Assembly (NCBI GenBank): GCA_002270465.1 | Contig: NQOF01000002.1 | Coordinates: 744,001-808,000 of the forward strand | Length of the DNA stretch: 64,000 bases | Direction: 5' to 3' | Origin: Blautia hominis | GTDB taxonomy: Bacteria > Bacillota > Clostridia > Lachnospirales > Lachnospiraceae | Part shown: piece after piece, positions 18,557 through 27,961 of the stretch | Position numbering within the stretch: the first letter of the stretch is position 1 | How the letters are laid out: every line of letters starts with the position of its first letter | Translations under genes and position numbers: made by a program | The notes under the pieces: generated by a model | What the model was told of the DNA's origin: nothing | Database searches by the model: none | Seen by the model: the letters and a program-made list of their open reading frames with translations, nothing else

Positions 18557-19459
18557 ATGAAATCAAAAGAGTATAAAACAACACAAATCATAGCGAATGC
18601 TGTCTGCGGCATCTTTACTTTGTGCGCTGTGATTCCATTTTTCCTGCTGATTGCAGCATCATTTACGGATAATTCATGGGCGGTTTCAAACGGATTTTCA
18701 TTTTTTCCGGGAAAACTAAGCTTAGAGGCATATGAGTATATTGCCGTGCAGTGGGGAGTCATCGGAAAGGCATACCTGATGACACTTGTAGTCACAGGGG
18801 CCGGTACCGTGCTGAGTCTGGGGATATCCACACTGTTTGCATATAGCATCAGCCATAAAGAAATACCGGGGATGAAGGCACTGAACTTCCTTTTAATATT
18901 TACAATGCTCTTTAATGGCGGGCTGGTTTCTACATACTATTCTTATGTGAACTTATATCATTTGAAAAACACAATTTTTGCGCTGATTATTCCCAATCTG
19001 CTGATGAATGCCTTTAATGTCATTCTGATTAAGAATTACTTTTTAAACAGTATCCCGGAAAGCCTGCTGGAGGCGGCAAGAATTGATGGGGCAAGCGAAC
19101 TTAAGATATTTAGGAAGATAGTCATTCCATTGAGCAAGCCCATTATCGCCACGGTGGGTCTGCTGACGGCACTTGCATACTGGAACGACTGGCAGAACGG
19201 ACTCTATTATCTGACTGACCGGGGCGGGGCACATCTGTATACGATTCAGAATGTCATGAATAACATCAACGAAAATCTGCAGGTGCTCCTCCAGAACGCT
19301 TCGCAGGCAGCGGCCATCGGCGCCAATGCCTCCCAGATGCCGTCGACTACAATACGTATGGCCATCGCGGTAGTTGGGATTCTGCCCTTATTGGCACTGT
19401 ATCCGTTTTTCCAGAAATACTTTGTAAAAGGAATTACGCTGGGGGGAGTGAAAGAGTAA
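18557..19459 (+). CDS. ABC sugar transporter permease, YtcP-like
   Basis: The 300-residue second permease of the CUT1 transporter has about six transmembrane helices and the EAA loop motif EAARIDGASELKIFRKIVIPLSKP. AAGGAGG sits 7 bases before the ATG. It is the heterodimer partner of the upstream permease. The transcript probably ends at the inverted repeat just after its stop, where it meets a minus-strand regulator gene. Confidence 0.92.
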   Translation: MKSKEYKTTQIIANAVCGIFTLCAVIPFFLLIAASFTDNSWAVSNGFSFFPGKLSLEAYEYIAVQWGVIGKAYLMTLVVTGAGTVLSLGISTLFAYSISHKEIPGMKALNFLLIFTMLFNGGLVSTYYSYVNLYHLKNTIFALIIPNLLMNAFNVILIKNYFLNSIPESLLEAARIDGASELKIFRKIVIPLSKPIIATVGLLTALAYWNDWQNGLYYLTDRGGAHLYTIQNVMNNINENLQVLLQNASQAAAIGANASQMPSTTIRMAIAVVGILPLLALYPFFQKYFVKGITLGGVKE

Positions 19460-19472
19460 GACTGCAAGGGAA

Positions 19473-19501
19473 ACCGCAAAGGGGTCAGACCCCTTTGCGG
19501 T
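19473..19501. repeat. 12-bp inverted repeat at convergent gene ends
   Basis: ACCGCAAAGGGG (19473-19484) pairs perfectly with CCCCTTTGCGGT (19490-19501) around the loop TCAGA. No T-run follows. It sits between the convergent ends of the permease gene and the AraC-type regulator, so it may terminate both, although it could also be a dispersed palindrome; diverged copies are at about 34688-34709 and 54159-54172. Confidence 0.6.
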
Positions 19502-19547
19502 CCAATATCAGAATTTTCTAAAAAATATGGAAGGCATTTTTTCTGTT

Positions 19548-20711
19548 TTATAGGTTTTCCCGATATTTAAGCGGGGTCATCCCTGTCTGCTGTTTGAAAA
19601 CTGTCTGAAAATAAGCTTGTGAGGAGAAACCAAGCATTGTTGAAATCTCAGATAAGGACATGCCGGTTGTCTCAAGTAGCAGCTTACTTTCTTTTATTTT
19701 TTCCTGATTTACAAAATAGGAGATGGTCAGTCCTGTGTTTTTCTTAAAATGACGGCAGAGGAATTCGATGCTTATGTTCAACTGTTCTGCAATATCCCGG
19801 GTTGTGAATTTTTCATAAAGGTGGCTGGTTACGAAGCGGGAGACGGCTTTTACGGTCGGTGTGCTGACCGGCAGTTTCTGGGCTTTTTCTGCCAGCTCAG
19901 CAAAGGAAAGGAATACCTGGTTGATCAGGCGCAGGATAGCATCTGCCTGATTTAAGGTCTTATACTGTGCAATGAACCGGTCTGCCATTGAGTTTGCCAC
20001 ATGGAAATCAGCGCCGCCCTGCATCGCTGCCCGGGATGAGAGACTGCAGGTAGTCAGAAAGATATCCTGAAAAGCGCGGTTGGGGTTCCGGGAGGATGTT
20101 AAGGGGCGGATATCTGTCTGCTGATATTGGTTCCAAAAGGTTCTTAATTCTTTTGCCTTACCATGTGTAATATAGGAAAGTATCAGTTTTTCAGTCTGTG
20201 AGGCAGTTTCATGCTCCGCACCTAAATCAAAAATGAGCGGGTCTATTGTCTCAATTTGGGAGGATGCATTAAAATTGATGACCGGGGCAGAATCTTCATT
20301 CATCATATAATTCAGCAGGTCCAGGATTTCGATGAACCGCTTCCCGGATACAAGGGGGAGGCTTCGGTACCAGTTCACAAAAGGTGTTGTCCGGGCGGCA
20401 TCCCCAAATACGGAGACAAATTCCTCCCGAAGCAGTGCATCGGGAACGGCATGGTCGGATACGGGACCTAATACAACAGACCGCCCGGATTCTTTTAGAT
20501 GAATCATGCCGCAGTAAAAGTTCAGGTCCGCATTTCCTATAAAGGCAGCAGGACATGGGTGCGGCAGTTTCATTTTCTGTATCATTTTAAACCCTGTCTC
20601 CGGACAGGGATTTTTTTTATCAAAATTGTTTAAAATATGGCATTCTTCAAAAAGCGCAATCGGGATTTGAAAGACCTTCTGATATTTGGTTAATAATTTT
20701 CCGATATCCAT
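19548..20711 (-). CDS. AraC-family regulator with N-terminal sensor domain
   Basis: The 387-residue protein has an N-terminal ligand-sensing region of about 270 residues containing several Cys/His (NPCPETG, PHPCPAAF, YCGMIHL), in the manner of PocR-type domains, and a C-terminal AraC double helix-turn-helix (IAEQLNISIEFLCRHFKK, TPLKYREN). The frame is open eight codons further upstream, but GGGGG lies 7 bases before the ATG at 20711, so that start is preferred. It is divergent from the alpha/beta hydrolase gene and convergent with the ABC permease gene, so it is the likely local regulator of module B. Its layout resembles the regulator at 33176-34417. Confidence 0.85.
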   Translation of the reverse strand: MDIGKLLTKYQKVFQIPIALFEECHILNNFDKKNPCPETGFKMIQKMKLPHPCPAAFIGNADLNFYCGMIHLKESGRSVVLGPVSDHAVPDALLREEFVSVFGDAARTTPFVNWYRSLPLVSGKRFIEILDLLNYMMNEDSAPVINFNASSQIETIDPLIFDLGAEHETASQTEKLILSYITHGKAKELRTFWNQYQQTDIRPLTSSRNPNRAFQDIFLTTCSLSSRAAMQGGADFHVANSMADRFIAQYKTLNQADAILRLINQVFLSFAELAEKAQKLPVSTPTVKAVSRFVTSHLYEKFTTRDIAEQLNISIEFLCRHFKKNTGLTISYFVNQEKIKESKLLLETTGMSLSEISTMLGFSSQAYFQTVFKQQTGMTPLKYRENL

Positions 20712-20931
20712 AGATACCCCCTGATTAAATGACATAGATGTAACATGGTAACAGTTCAGACAAGCTCTAAAAGTAGTATAAAGAAAAAGGACAAAAAAGT
20801 CAAAATATTATAATAGAATTTAATTTATTGAAATAATAAAATCCTACATTGTGATAAATTACTAGAAAGAGATGAAAAGAAAAATATTTTTTGTGAGTAA
20901 AATGCATGAAAAATAAACGTAGGAGGATATT

Positions 20932-22983
20932 ATGAGTGATATTGCGAAAGAGATTTACAACCCAAAGGAAGATGAAAGGTTTCGAGAGCCGTATATTGAC
21001 TATGAAAAGTGGAAGGAAAGGAAACTGGGCGGCAGTCAGACGGTTCCTTTCCTGCATGTACATGGAGGTTTCAGGAATACGAATGTGAAATTCTCGTTTT
21101 GCTTTCCTGAAAAAGGTAAGTTCAGGGGGAGATTTTTTCAGTTCCTGTCACCGTTTCCGGGACCGGATGAGGAGATGGCATCTTTTAGTCTGGAAGGGGA
21201 GGATGATAAGATTGCATTTGCTGTAACTCATGGTGCCTATTTTGTAGAAACGAATATGGGGTCAGGCACTGCTTTTGGAGAGAACCCGGACCCGGCCTTG
21301 ATCTACAAAAGCAGTGCCGCGGCGGCAGAATATTCCCGCGTCAGGGCACAGGAAATCTACGGTGAACAGAGGATTTACGGTTATGTGTACGGGGGCAGCG
21401 GAGGCGGTTATAAGACGATGAGCTGTATGGAAAATACCCGTGCCTGGGACGGCGGCGTGCCTTATATTATTGGTTCTCCGGTGGCAATTCCAAATTGTCA
21501 TACGACGAGGGTGCATGGACTTAGGGTGCTGCGCCGGGCATTGCCGAAAATCGTCGCGGCACTGGAACCGGGCGGGAGTAAGGATATCTACGAGGGATTG
21601 TCCGGGGAGGAGAAAGAGGCTCTGCAGGAAGTGACCAGAATGGGAATGCCGCCAAGGAGCTGGTTCTGGTATAAAAATATGGATGACGGTGCATTGCCTG
21701 TACTGGCACCGATTGTAAAGATGCAGGACCCGGGATACTTCAAAGATTTCTGGGAGGTGGAAGGATACTTAGGCGCAGAGCCGGACGGAAATGCAAGAAA
21801 GGACCGGATTCAGTTCCGTACGGAGATCCGAAGCATCCACGTGTCAAAGGAAGCAGCCCGGGTAGAGAAAAACACGGAAAACGGCGCGGATGACGCATTT
21901 AAGAAAATGCTGACAAAGGGAAGTGTTGAGAATATCGAGCTGGAAGATGTACTCCCCGGTGACGATCCATATTTGAAGGGTCTTCAGGTTACGGTGGAGA
22001 GCGGAGAAGCAAAGGGCAGTTTTTTCGCTGTGGAGGCACTGCAGGGAAACAGACTGATTCCCGGAGCAACCTTTGGCGCACCTGATTTGGATGAGACATT
22101 AGGAAAATTAAAGCCAGGAGATACGCTGTATCTGGATAACTCCGACTATATTGCAATCCAGACCTACCACCGCCACCAGGTTCCGTCAGAGGAATATCAT
22201 GCATGGGACCAGTTTAGGGACGAGGCAGGCAATCCCATTTATCCTCAGAGGAATAACGTACTTGGAACATCGGTAGCAATGTCAGGGGCAGGTTCCATCC
22301 AGAGCGGGGATATACAGGGCAAGATGATTGTCTTAGCATCCATTATGGATGAGAGCGCATTTCCGTGGCAGCCGGATTGGTATTTACATAAAGTGCAGGA
22401 ACATACAGGAGAAAAATTTCAGAATACCTTCCGTCTGTGGTATGTCGACCACAGCCTGCATGATGACAGGGAGGCGACTGTGGATGAACTGCATTATACT
22501 TCATACTGCGGGGCACTTCGGCAGGCTCTTTTAGACTTAAGTGACTGGACCGAGAGAGGAATCGAGCCGATGCCGACCAGTCATTACAAACTTGTGGACA
22601 GTCAGGTGATTCTGCCTGAATCAGCAAAGGAAAGAAAGGGAATCCAGCAAGTCGTAAGACTGACAGCAAATGGAGAAGAATCCACGGCTGTGAAAGCAGG
22701 AGAAGCCGTTTTGTTCAGGGCAGAAATCGAAATCCCGGAGGGCGCGGGGGCTGTGACGCGGGTAGAATGGAGCTTTGACGGGGAGCAGATGTTCAGGGAA
22801 ACAAGCGAATTCAGAAAAGAAGGGGAACTTTTTGTTTCAGAAATAAAGCATGCATACCGGGAAGCCGGAAACCATTATGCTGTTGTGCGGGTAAAAGTGA
22901 ACCGAAACGGTGATGCCGGAGATATATTTACACAGATAAAGGAAATAGGCAGGGTACGGATAGACTGTTCCGGGCGTGTTTGA
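20932..22983 (+). CDS. Alpha/beta hydrolase, tannase/feruloyl-esterase-like, with C-terminal PKD-like domain
   Basis: This 683-residue protein has a nucleophile elbow YGGSGGGYKT with S156, an acid candidate D473 in IMDESAF and His candidates H507 and H510 in VDHSLHDD, forming a plausible Ser-Asp-His triad. The region is most like tannase/feruloyl esterase-type hydrolases, where large lid inserts separate the triad residues, but overall similarity cannot be measured here. The last 110 residues or so look like a beta-sandwich of PKD/Ig type (VEWSFDGEQMFRE, HAYREAGNHYAVVRVKV). AGGAGG precedes the ATG; no signal peptide is seen. In this context it could remove acyl or phenolic esters from plant glycosides; that substrate is inferred. 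Confidence 0.65.
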   Translation: MSDIAKEIYNPKEDERFREPYIDYEKWKERKLGGSQTVPFLHVHGGFRNTNVKFSFCFPEKGKFRGRFFQFLSPFPGPDEEMASFSLEGEDDKIAFAVTHGAYFVETNMGSGTAFGENPDPALIYKSSAAAAEYSRVRAQEIYGEQRIYGYVYGGSGGGYKTMSCMENTRAWDGGVPYIIGSPVAIPNCHTTRVHGLRVLRRALPKIVAALEPGGSKDIYEGLSGEEKEALQEVTRMGMPPRSWFWYKNMDDGALPVLAPIVKMQDPGYFKDFWEVEGYLGAEPDGNARKDRIQFRTEIRSIHVSKEAARVEKNTENGADDAFKKMLTKGSVENIELEDVLPGDDPYLKGLQVTVESGEAKGSFFAVEALQGNRLIPGATFGAPDLDETLGKLKPGDTLYLDNSDYIAIQTYHRHQVPSEEYHAWDQFRDEAGNPIYPQRNNVLGTSVAMSGAGSIQSGDIQGKMIVLASIMDESAFPWQPDWYLHKVQEHTGEKFQNTFRLWYVDHSLHDDREATVDELHYTSYCGALRQALLDLSDWTERGIEPMPTSHYKLVDSQVILPESAKERKGIQQVVRLTANGEESTAVKAGEAVLFRAEIEIPEGAGAVTRVEWSFDGEQMFRETSEFRKEGELFVSEIKHAYREAGNHYAVVRVKVNRNGDAGDIFTQIKEIGRVRIDCSGRV

Positions 22984-23011
22984 TAGATTGTAAAGTGAAG
23001 GGAGAAAGACC

Positions 23012-24439
23012 ATGAGTGAAGCAGCAGATAAAATAGAAAATGTGGAAGCAAATGAAGTGAATAATTCCGGAAAAAAAGATAAGACGGACAGAGTAGGTTT
23101 CGGAAAACTGATGCTATGGCAGAGCAGGATGATTTCAGTCACAGTGATTACACTGGTTAATGTATACCTTATGATATATTGTACGGATACCCTGGGGATT
23201 CCGGCGGCTATGGTCAGTATGATACTGGTTTTGAGCAAAGCTGTGGACGGAGTAACCGATATGGTGGCAGGCTTCATCGTAGACCGGACCGAAACACGCT
23301 GGGGAAAAGCCCGTCCCTATGAAATATTCGTGGTGGGAATCTGGCTGACTACCTGGCTGATGTTTACCTGCCCGGCAAATTTAAGCACATTTGTAAAGTG
23401 CATTTGGATTTTCCTGATGTATACACTTGCGAATGCAGTCTGCTATACCTTTTTGAATGCAAATGCAACACCCTACACCGTGCGGGCATTCAGGAACGAG
23501 CAAATTGTGAAGCTTACCTCCTATGGGAGCGTAGTCCCCATGCTGGCGGCTGTCATTTTCAATGTGGTCTTCCCTATGATGATGGGAAGCATTGCAACGT
23601 CAGCGGCCGGATGGAGCAGGCTGATTGGAATGTGGGCTGTGCCGATGGCAGCAATCGGTCTTCTGAGAATGCTGTTCATCAAAGAAAAATATGATGTGGA
23701 AACACCTCAGACAAAAGGGGAAAAAATCAAGGTACATGATGTGGTGACCTTGTTTAAGACCAATAAATATATGCTGTTGATTGCGCTTATGAATTTTGTC
23801 TTTAACTTTGTCACCAATATGGGCGTCATTGTGTATTACTATACTTATATCGTGAAAAATGTGGGGCTGATGGGCGTGGCAAGTCTGGCACAGGTGATTG
23901 CGATTCCGCTGGCTTTTGTGTTCCCGGTCATGCTGAAAAAAATATCTGTGGCAAGGCTGATGATGATTGGATTCGCGGTTTCTTCCCTGGGTTATCTGAT
24001 TAACTTCTTTGCAGGGGCGAATTTAATCCTCCTAATTATCGGAGGCATCTTAACGGGAGCTGGGACGATTCCTGCAAGTATGCTGATTGGGCTGCTGATT
24101 ATCGAGTGCGCGGAATACAATGAGTGGAAGGGTCATCACCGCATGGAAGGAACAATGAGCAGTGTCGTCGGTCTTGGTCAGAAGGTTGGCGCGGCGCTTG
24201 GAGCCGGAGCTTTAGGCGTATTCCTTTCACTGGCAGGATACACGGGAACGGCAGAAACTATGCCGGGTTCTGCCTTTACGATGATTCGGTTACTGTTCAG
24301 CCTGATTCCAATGGCTCTATTCGTGATTACTGCTTTTTCTCTTAAGGCTTATAATCTGGATAAAAAGATACCTCAGATTCAGGCAGAGAATCAGGCAAGA
24401 AGAGAGGAATATAAAAAGCAGAGCGGTATGGAAGAATAA
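23012..24439 (+). CDS. GPH-family sugar:cation symporter
   Basis: The 475-residue polytopic protein has GPH marks: LMLWQSRMIS at the start, DGVTDMVAGFIVDRTETRWGKARPYE, and about 12 transmembrane helices. It has a charged N-terminal cytosolic tail of about 30 residues that the paralogue at 1003-2337 lacks. GGGAGA precedes the ATG, 28 bases after the hydrolase stop, so the two are co-transcribed. It probably imports the substrate of the hydrolase, GH78, GH43-like and GH3 enzymes of module B. The transported compound is not known. Confidence 0.9.
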   Translation: MSEAADKIENVEANEVNNSGKKDKTDRVGFGKLMLWQSRMISVTVITLVNVYLMIYCTDTLGIPAAMVSMILVLSKAVDGVTDMVAGFIVDRTETRWGKARPYEIFVVGIWLTTWLMFTCPANLSTFVKCIWIFLMYTLANAVCYTFLNANATPYTVRAFRNEQIVKLTSYGSVVPMLAAVIFNVVFPMMMGSIATSAAGWSRLIGMWAVPMAAIGLLRMLFIKEKYDVETPQTKGEKIKVHDVVTLFKTNKYMLLIALMNFVFNFVTNMGVIVYYYTYIVKNVGLMGVASLAQVIAIPLAFVFPVMLKKISVARLMMIGFAVSSLGYLINFFAGANLILLIIGGILTGAGTIPASMLIGLLIIECAEYNEWKGHHRMEGTMSSVVGLGQKVGAALGAGALGVFLSLAGYTGTAETMPGSAFTMIRLLFSLIPMALFVITAFSLKAYNLDKKIPQIQAENQARREEYKKQSGMEE

Positions 24440-24465
24440 GGCGGCGCAGAATGTCCTGAGATCTA

Positions 24466-24540
24466 CCGGAACAAGCTGGCAGTACCCCGAAATAGTCTTA
24501 GGAAAAGCAGGCTATTTTAGCGGTCCTGCCGTTGTTCCGG
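24466..24540 (+). other. Structured intergenic segment (possible attenuator)
   Basis: CCGGAACAA (24466-24474) is complementary to TTGTTCCGG (24532-24540), with an inner GCAGG/CCTGC pair. It lies in the 291-base gap between the symporter and the next GH78 gene. There is no good T-run, so it may be a processing or attenuation structure. No clear promoter was found in the rest of the gap. Confidence 0.4.
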
Positions 24541-24730
24541 TTTCGGTCATTTATACAGGAGGTCTTTGACTTGTATCTGTACAGGGGTTCTGAACAAATA
24601 CGTTTGTTTTTAGTATGAGGAAGTTTGAAATAAGCATAGCTTTTTAAAAGCTGTAATGTAAAATGAAAAGCAAGGATAATGTTCAGGGATCTGAACATAT
24701 AAAAGTTAAAAATGAAAGGGAGATAATCAT

Positions 24731-26887
24731 ATGGATTTTTCAGCGAAATGGATTCGTCCGCGCCAGGATATGGGAGACATCGCACCGGTTTTCCGCAGAA
24801 CGTGGGCGACAGGGAAAGAAATAACATCAGCAAAGCTGCTGATCACGGCGTTAGGCGTATATGAAGCAGCCATGAATGGAGAGAGGATTGGTGACTATGT
24901 TTTGGCCCCGGGTTGGACATCCTATCAAAAACGCCTTCAATATCAGGAATATGACATTACCGCACTGCTGAAGGCAGAAAATGAACTCTGTGTGACAGTG
25001 GGGAAAGGATGGTTCCGCTCTCCCATGCCGGGCTGGCTGGAATCCGAAGACAAGAAGCGCAGGAAGGAGCAGTGTGCCGGTCTGTTTGCGGAAATCCGCC
25101 TGATATATGCAGACGGCAGTGAGGAAATATTAGCCACTGACCGGGACTGGGAGTGCGCTGAGAGTGCTGTCCGCTTCAGCGAGATTTACGACGGGGAAAC
25201 ATTTGATGCATGTTTCCGGACAGAAAAGTGGGAGCCGGCGGAAGAATTTCTATGGGATACAAAGATTCTGATTCCCCAGGAGGGGGAAATCATCAAAGAG
25301 ATGGAGTCCTTAGCTCCGAAAAGCATCTTTACCACACCAGCAGGTGAGACTGTCGTAGATTTTGGACAGGAAATTACGGGTTATGTCGAGATTACCCTTG
25401 ATGCAAGAGCAGGAGAGCGGGTGAAGATTCTGCATGGGGAAATGCTGGATAAAGACGGCAGCTTTTACAATGGCAATTACCGCAGCGCCAAAGCAGAAGT
25501 GAATTATATATGCAAGGAAGGAAAGCAGACGTGGCATCCGCGGCTTACTTTCTTCGGATTCCGTTACCTAAAGCTGGAGGAATTCCCGCAGGAACCAAAG
25601 CTGGAGCATTTCCGCGCTGCCGTTGTATATTCAGAGATTGAAAAGACGGGCAGCATCCGCTGTTCGGATGATAAACTGAACCGTCTGTTTTCGAATATTT
25701 TCTGGGGGCAGAAAGGAAATTTTCTGGATGTACCGACTGACTGCCCGCAGAGGGACGAACGGCTGGGATGGACTGGTGATGCACAGGTTTTTGTCAGGGC
25801 CGCCAGCTACAATTATGATGTGGAGCGGTTCTTTCGGAAATGGCTGCGGGATCTGGCTGCGGACCAGCGGCCGGACGGGGCAGTGGGACAGGTCATCCCG
25901 GATTATCTGCCGGAAGGAAAAGAAAGTGCTGCATGGGGAGATGCAGCGGTGATTTGCCCGTGGCAGATTTACCAGACATATGGGAATAAAGAGGTACTTT
26001 TTGAACAGTTCCCGAGTATGAAAAAATGGGTTGACTTTATCACAGAGAATACGGCTGATCAATTCCTCTGGACAAAAGGGGAGCACTTCGGAGACTGGCT
26101 GGGGCTGGATGCACCAAGCGGAAGTTATAAAGGGACCAGCAGGGAAGATTTTATTGCCTCTGCATTTTATGCCTATTCGACGGAGCTTCTGATAAAAGCA
26201 GGGCGGGTGATCGGAGAAGATATGGCTGTCTATGAAGAGCTTTACCGCGGGATTGTCCGTACCTTTCGAAAAACGTTTCCGGAGTACCGGACGCAGACTG
26301 AGTATATACTAGCGGTGCAGTTTGGACTTGCCGAAGATTTGCAGAAATCGGCAGATGAACTGGCAGAATTGATTCAGAAGGATGGCGTGAAGATGCAGAC
26401 AGGGTTTGTGGGGACTCCGTATATTCTTCATGTCCTGAGCCGGTACGGGCACACAGAGCTTGCTTATTCCCTGCTGCTGCGTACCGAATACCCGTCCTGG
26501 CTGTATTCCGTAGAGAAGGGCGCGACTACGATATGGGAGCACTGGGACGGTATCATGCAGGATGGAAGTTTTTGGAGTGAAGATATGAATTCCTTTAACC
26601 ATTATGCCTATGGCGCAGTGGCTGACTGGATTTATGAGGCAGCAGCCGGAATCTCCCATGCAGAAGAGCATCCGGGGTTTGAAGAAGTGCGTATTGCACC
26701 GAAACCGGACAGGCGTCTGAAATGGCTGGAGGCATCTGTTAAGACGCGGCATGGAGTGGTGGAGTCTAAGTGGACCTGCGAAGAAAAAGGAATCCGTCTG
26801 GAAATCCATACCCCTGTTCCTGCGGAAGTAGAATTGGGAGAACACAAGGTCCGGGTAGGGGCAGGAAGCTATACGTTCTGGATATGA
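24731..26887 (+). CDS. GH78 alpha-L-rhamnosidase
   Basis: The 718-residue enzyme starts directly at the SAKWIRP segment and so lacks the extra N-terminal FnIII-like domain of the two larger GH78 proteins. It has ITALGVYEAAMNG in the beta domain and DCPQRDERLGWTGDAQ in the barrel (D337, E343, D350); the second catalytic Glu is E603 in TTIWE. GGGAG lies 10 bases upstream of the ATG. It is 18 bases before the GH43-like gene, in a clear operon GH78-GH43-GH3. No signal peptide is present. Confidence 0.93.
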   Translation: MDFSAKWIRPRQDMGDIAPVFRRTWATGKEITSAKLLITALGVYEAAMNGERIGDYVLAPGWTSYQKRLQYQEYDITALLKAENELCVTVGKGWFRSPMPGWLESEDKKRRKEQCAGLFAEIRLIYADGSEEILATDRDWECAESAVRFSEIYDGETFDACFRTEKWEPAEEFLWDTKILIPQEGEIIKEMESLAPKSIFTTPAGETVVDFGQEITGYVEITLDARAGERVKILHGEMLDKDGSFYNGNYRSAKAEVNYICKEGKQTWHPRLTFFGFRYLKLEEFPQEPKLEHFRAAVVYSEIEKTGSIRCSDDKLNRLFSNIFWGQKGNFLDVPTDCPQRDERLGWTGDAQVFVRAASYNYDVERFFRKWLRDLAADQRPDGAVGQVIPDYLPEGKESAAWGDAAVICPWQIYQTYGNKEVLFEQFPSMKKWVDFITENTADQFLWTKGEHFGDWLGLDAPSGSYKGTSREDFIASAFYAYSTELLIKAGRVIGEDMAVYEELYRGIVRTFRKTFPEYRTQTEYILAVQFGLAEDLQKSADELAELIQKDGVKMQTGFVGTPYILHVLSRYGHTELAYSLLLRTEYPSWLYSVEKGATTIWEHWDGIMQDGSFWSEDMNSFNHYAYGAVADWIYEAAAGISHAEEHPGFEEVRIAPKPDRRLKWLEASVKTRHGVVESKWTCEEKGIRLEIHTPVPAEVELGEHKVRVGAGSYTFWI

Positions 26888-26905
26888 TAAAGGAGAGGAT
26901 AAGAA

Positions 26906-27952
26906 ATGAATCATGCAATAAAGCCAGGGCAGGTCTGGCTGGATACAGAAGGGAAACGGATACAGGCACATGGCGGTTCGGTCATGTATATTGACGGCAC
27001 TTATTACTGGTATGGGGAAAACAAGGAGAAAACGACCGGTGACAGGAATATCTGGCATTGGGGTGTAAAATGTTATGCATCTTCGGATTTATACAACTGG
27101 GAGGATAAAGGAATCATCATTCCGCCGGATTTGGAGGATGCGGATTCACCGCTGCATCCTTCGTCTATGATGGACCGCCCGCATATCCTTTACAATCGGG
27201 AGACTAAGAAATATGTATGCTGGCTGAAAATCATGAAAAGGGACGGAACACAGAGAGAAACGGTTTTAACGGCTGACCATATTCTGGGACCGTACGAGAT
27301 GGTCAGGAAGGATATCCGCCCGCTGGGGATGAGCGCAGGGGATTTTGATCTGGCTGCAGCGCCTGACGGAAAGGCATACTACTATTTTGAGCGGGTGCAC
27401 AGCGAGACAATCTGCGCGGATTTAACGAGTGATTACACAGACGTGACCGGATATTACAGTACGCATTTTCCAAGGGTTTCACCGCCTTATGTGAGAGAGG
27501 CAACCGCGCATTTTTACCGGAAAGGAAAGCATTATCTCCTGACATCCGGCACAACCGGATATCTGCCGAATCCTTCGGAGGCAGCCGTCGGCGATACCTG
27601 GCACGGACCGTTCCGGGTATTGGGGAATCCCCATCCGCAGGATAAGAGCCGGACATCTTATCATTCCCAGATATCCAGTGTTTTCAAGGTTGAGGGGAAG
27701 AAGGACTTATATATTGCCGCCGCAGACCGCTGGGTGCCGGACCATCTGGAATATGAATATGAGGAATATAAGCGGGAATTTGAAAAAATGTTCTGTGAAG
27801 ACGGTGATGCTTCATGGGATATGGAACGGTTTGGGGAGGACAGCATCCGCAATACCTCGATTGCAGATTATGTATGGCTTCCTATCCGTTTTGACGGCGA
27901 GATGCCCTATATTGACTGGCACGATGAGTGGAGAATCGAAGATTATGAGTAG
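26906..27952 (+). CDS. GH43-like glycosidase
   Basis: The 348-residue five-bladed beta-propeller type protein starts with GGSVMYIDGTYYWYGENK, as seen in GH43 galactosidase/galactanase-like members, and continues with MMDRPHILYN and blade motifs such as SSVFKVEGKKDLYIAAADRW. It has no signal peptide or binding module. GGAGAGG precedes the ATG. The acidic catalytic triad is plausible (Asp in MYIDG, Asp in MMDRPHI, Glu in REATAHF) but only assigned by motif position. It sits between GH78 and GH3 genes and may remove galactose or arabinose from the same substrate. The subfamily is not certain. Confidence 0.75.
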   Translation: MNHAIKPGQVWLDTEGKRIQAHGGSVMYIDGTYYWYGENKEKTTGDRNIWHWGVKCYASSDLYNWEDKGIIIPPDLEDADSPLHPSSMMDRPHILYNRETKKYVCWLKIMKRDGTQRETVLTADHILGPYEMVRKDIRPLGMSAGDFDLAAAPDGKAYYYFERVHSETICADLTSDYTDVTGYYSTHFPRVSPPYVREATAHFYRKGKHYLLTSGTTGYLPNPSEAAVGDTWHGPFRVLGNPHPQDKSRTSYHSQISSVFKVEGKKDLYIAAADRWVPDHLEYEYEEYKREFEKMFCEDGDASWDMERFGEDSIRNTSIADYVWLPIRFDGEMPYIDWHDEWRIEDYE

Positions 27953-27961
27953 GAGAAAAAC

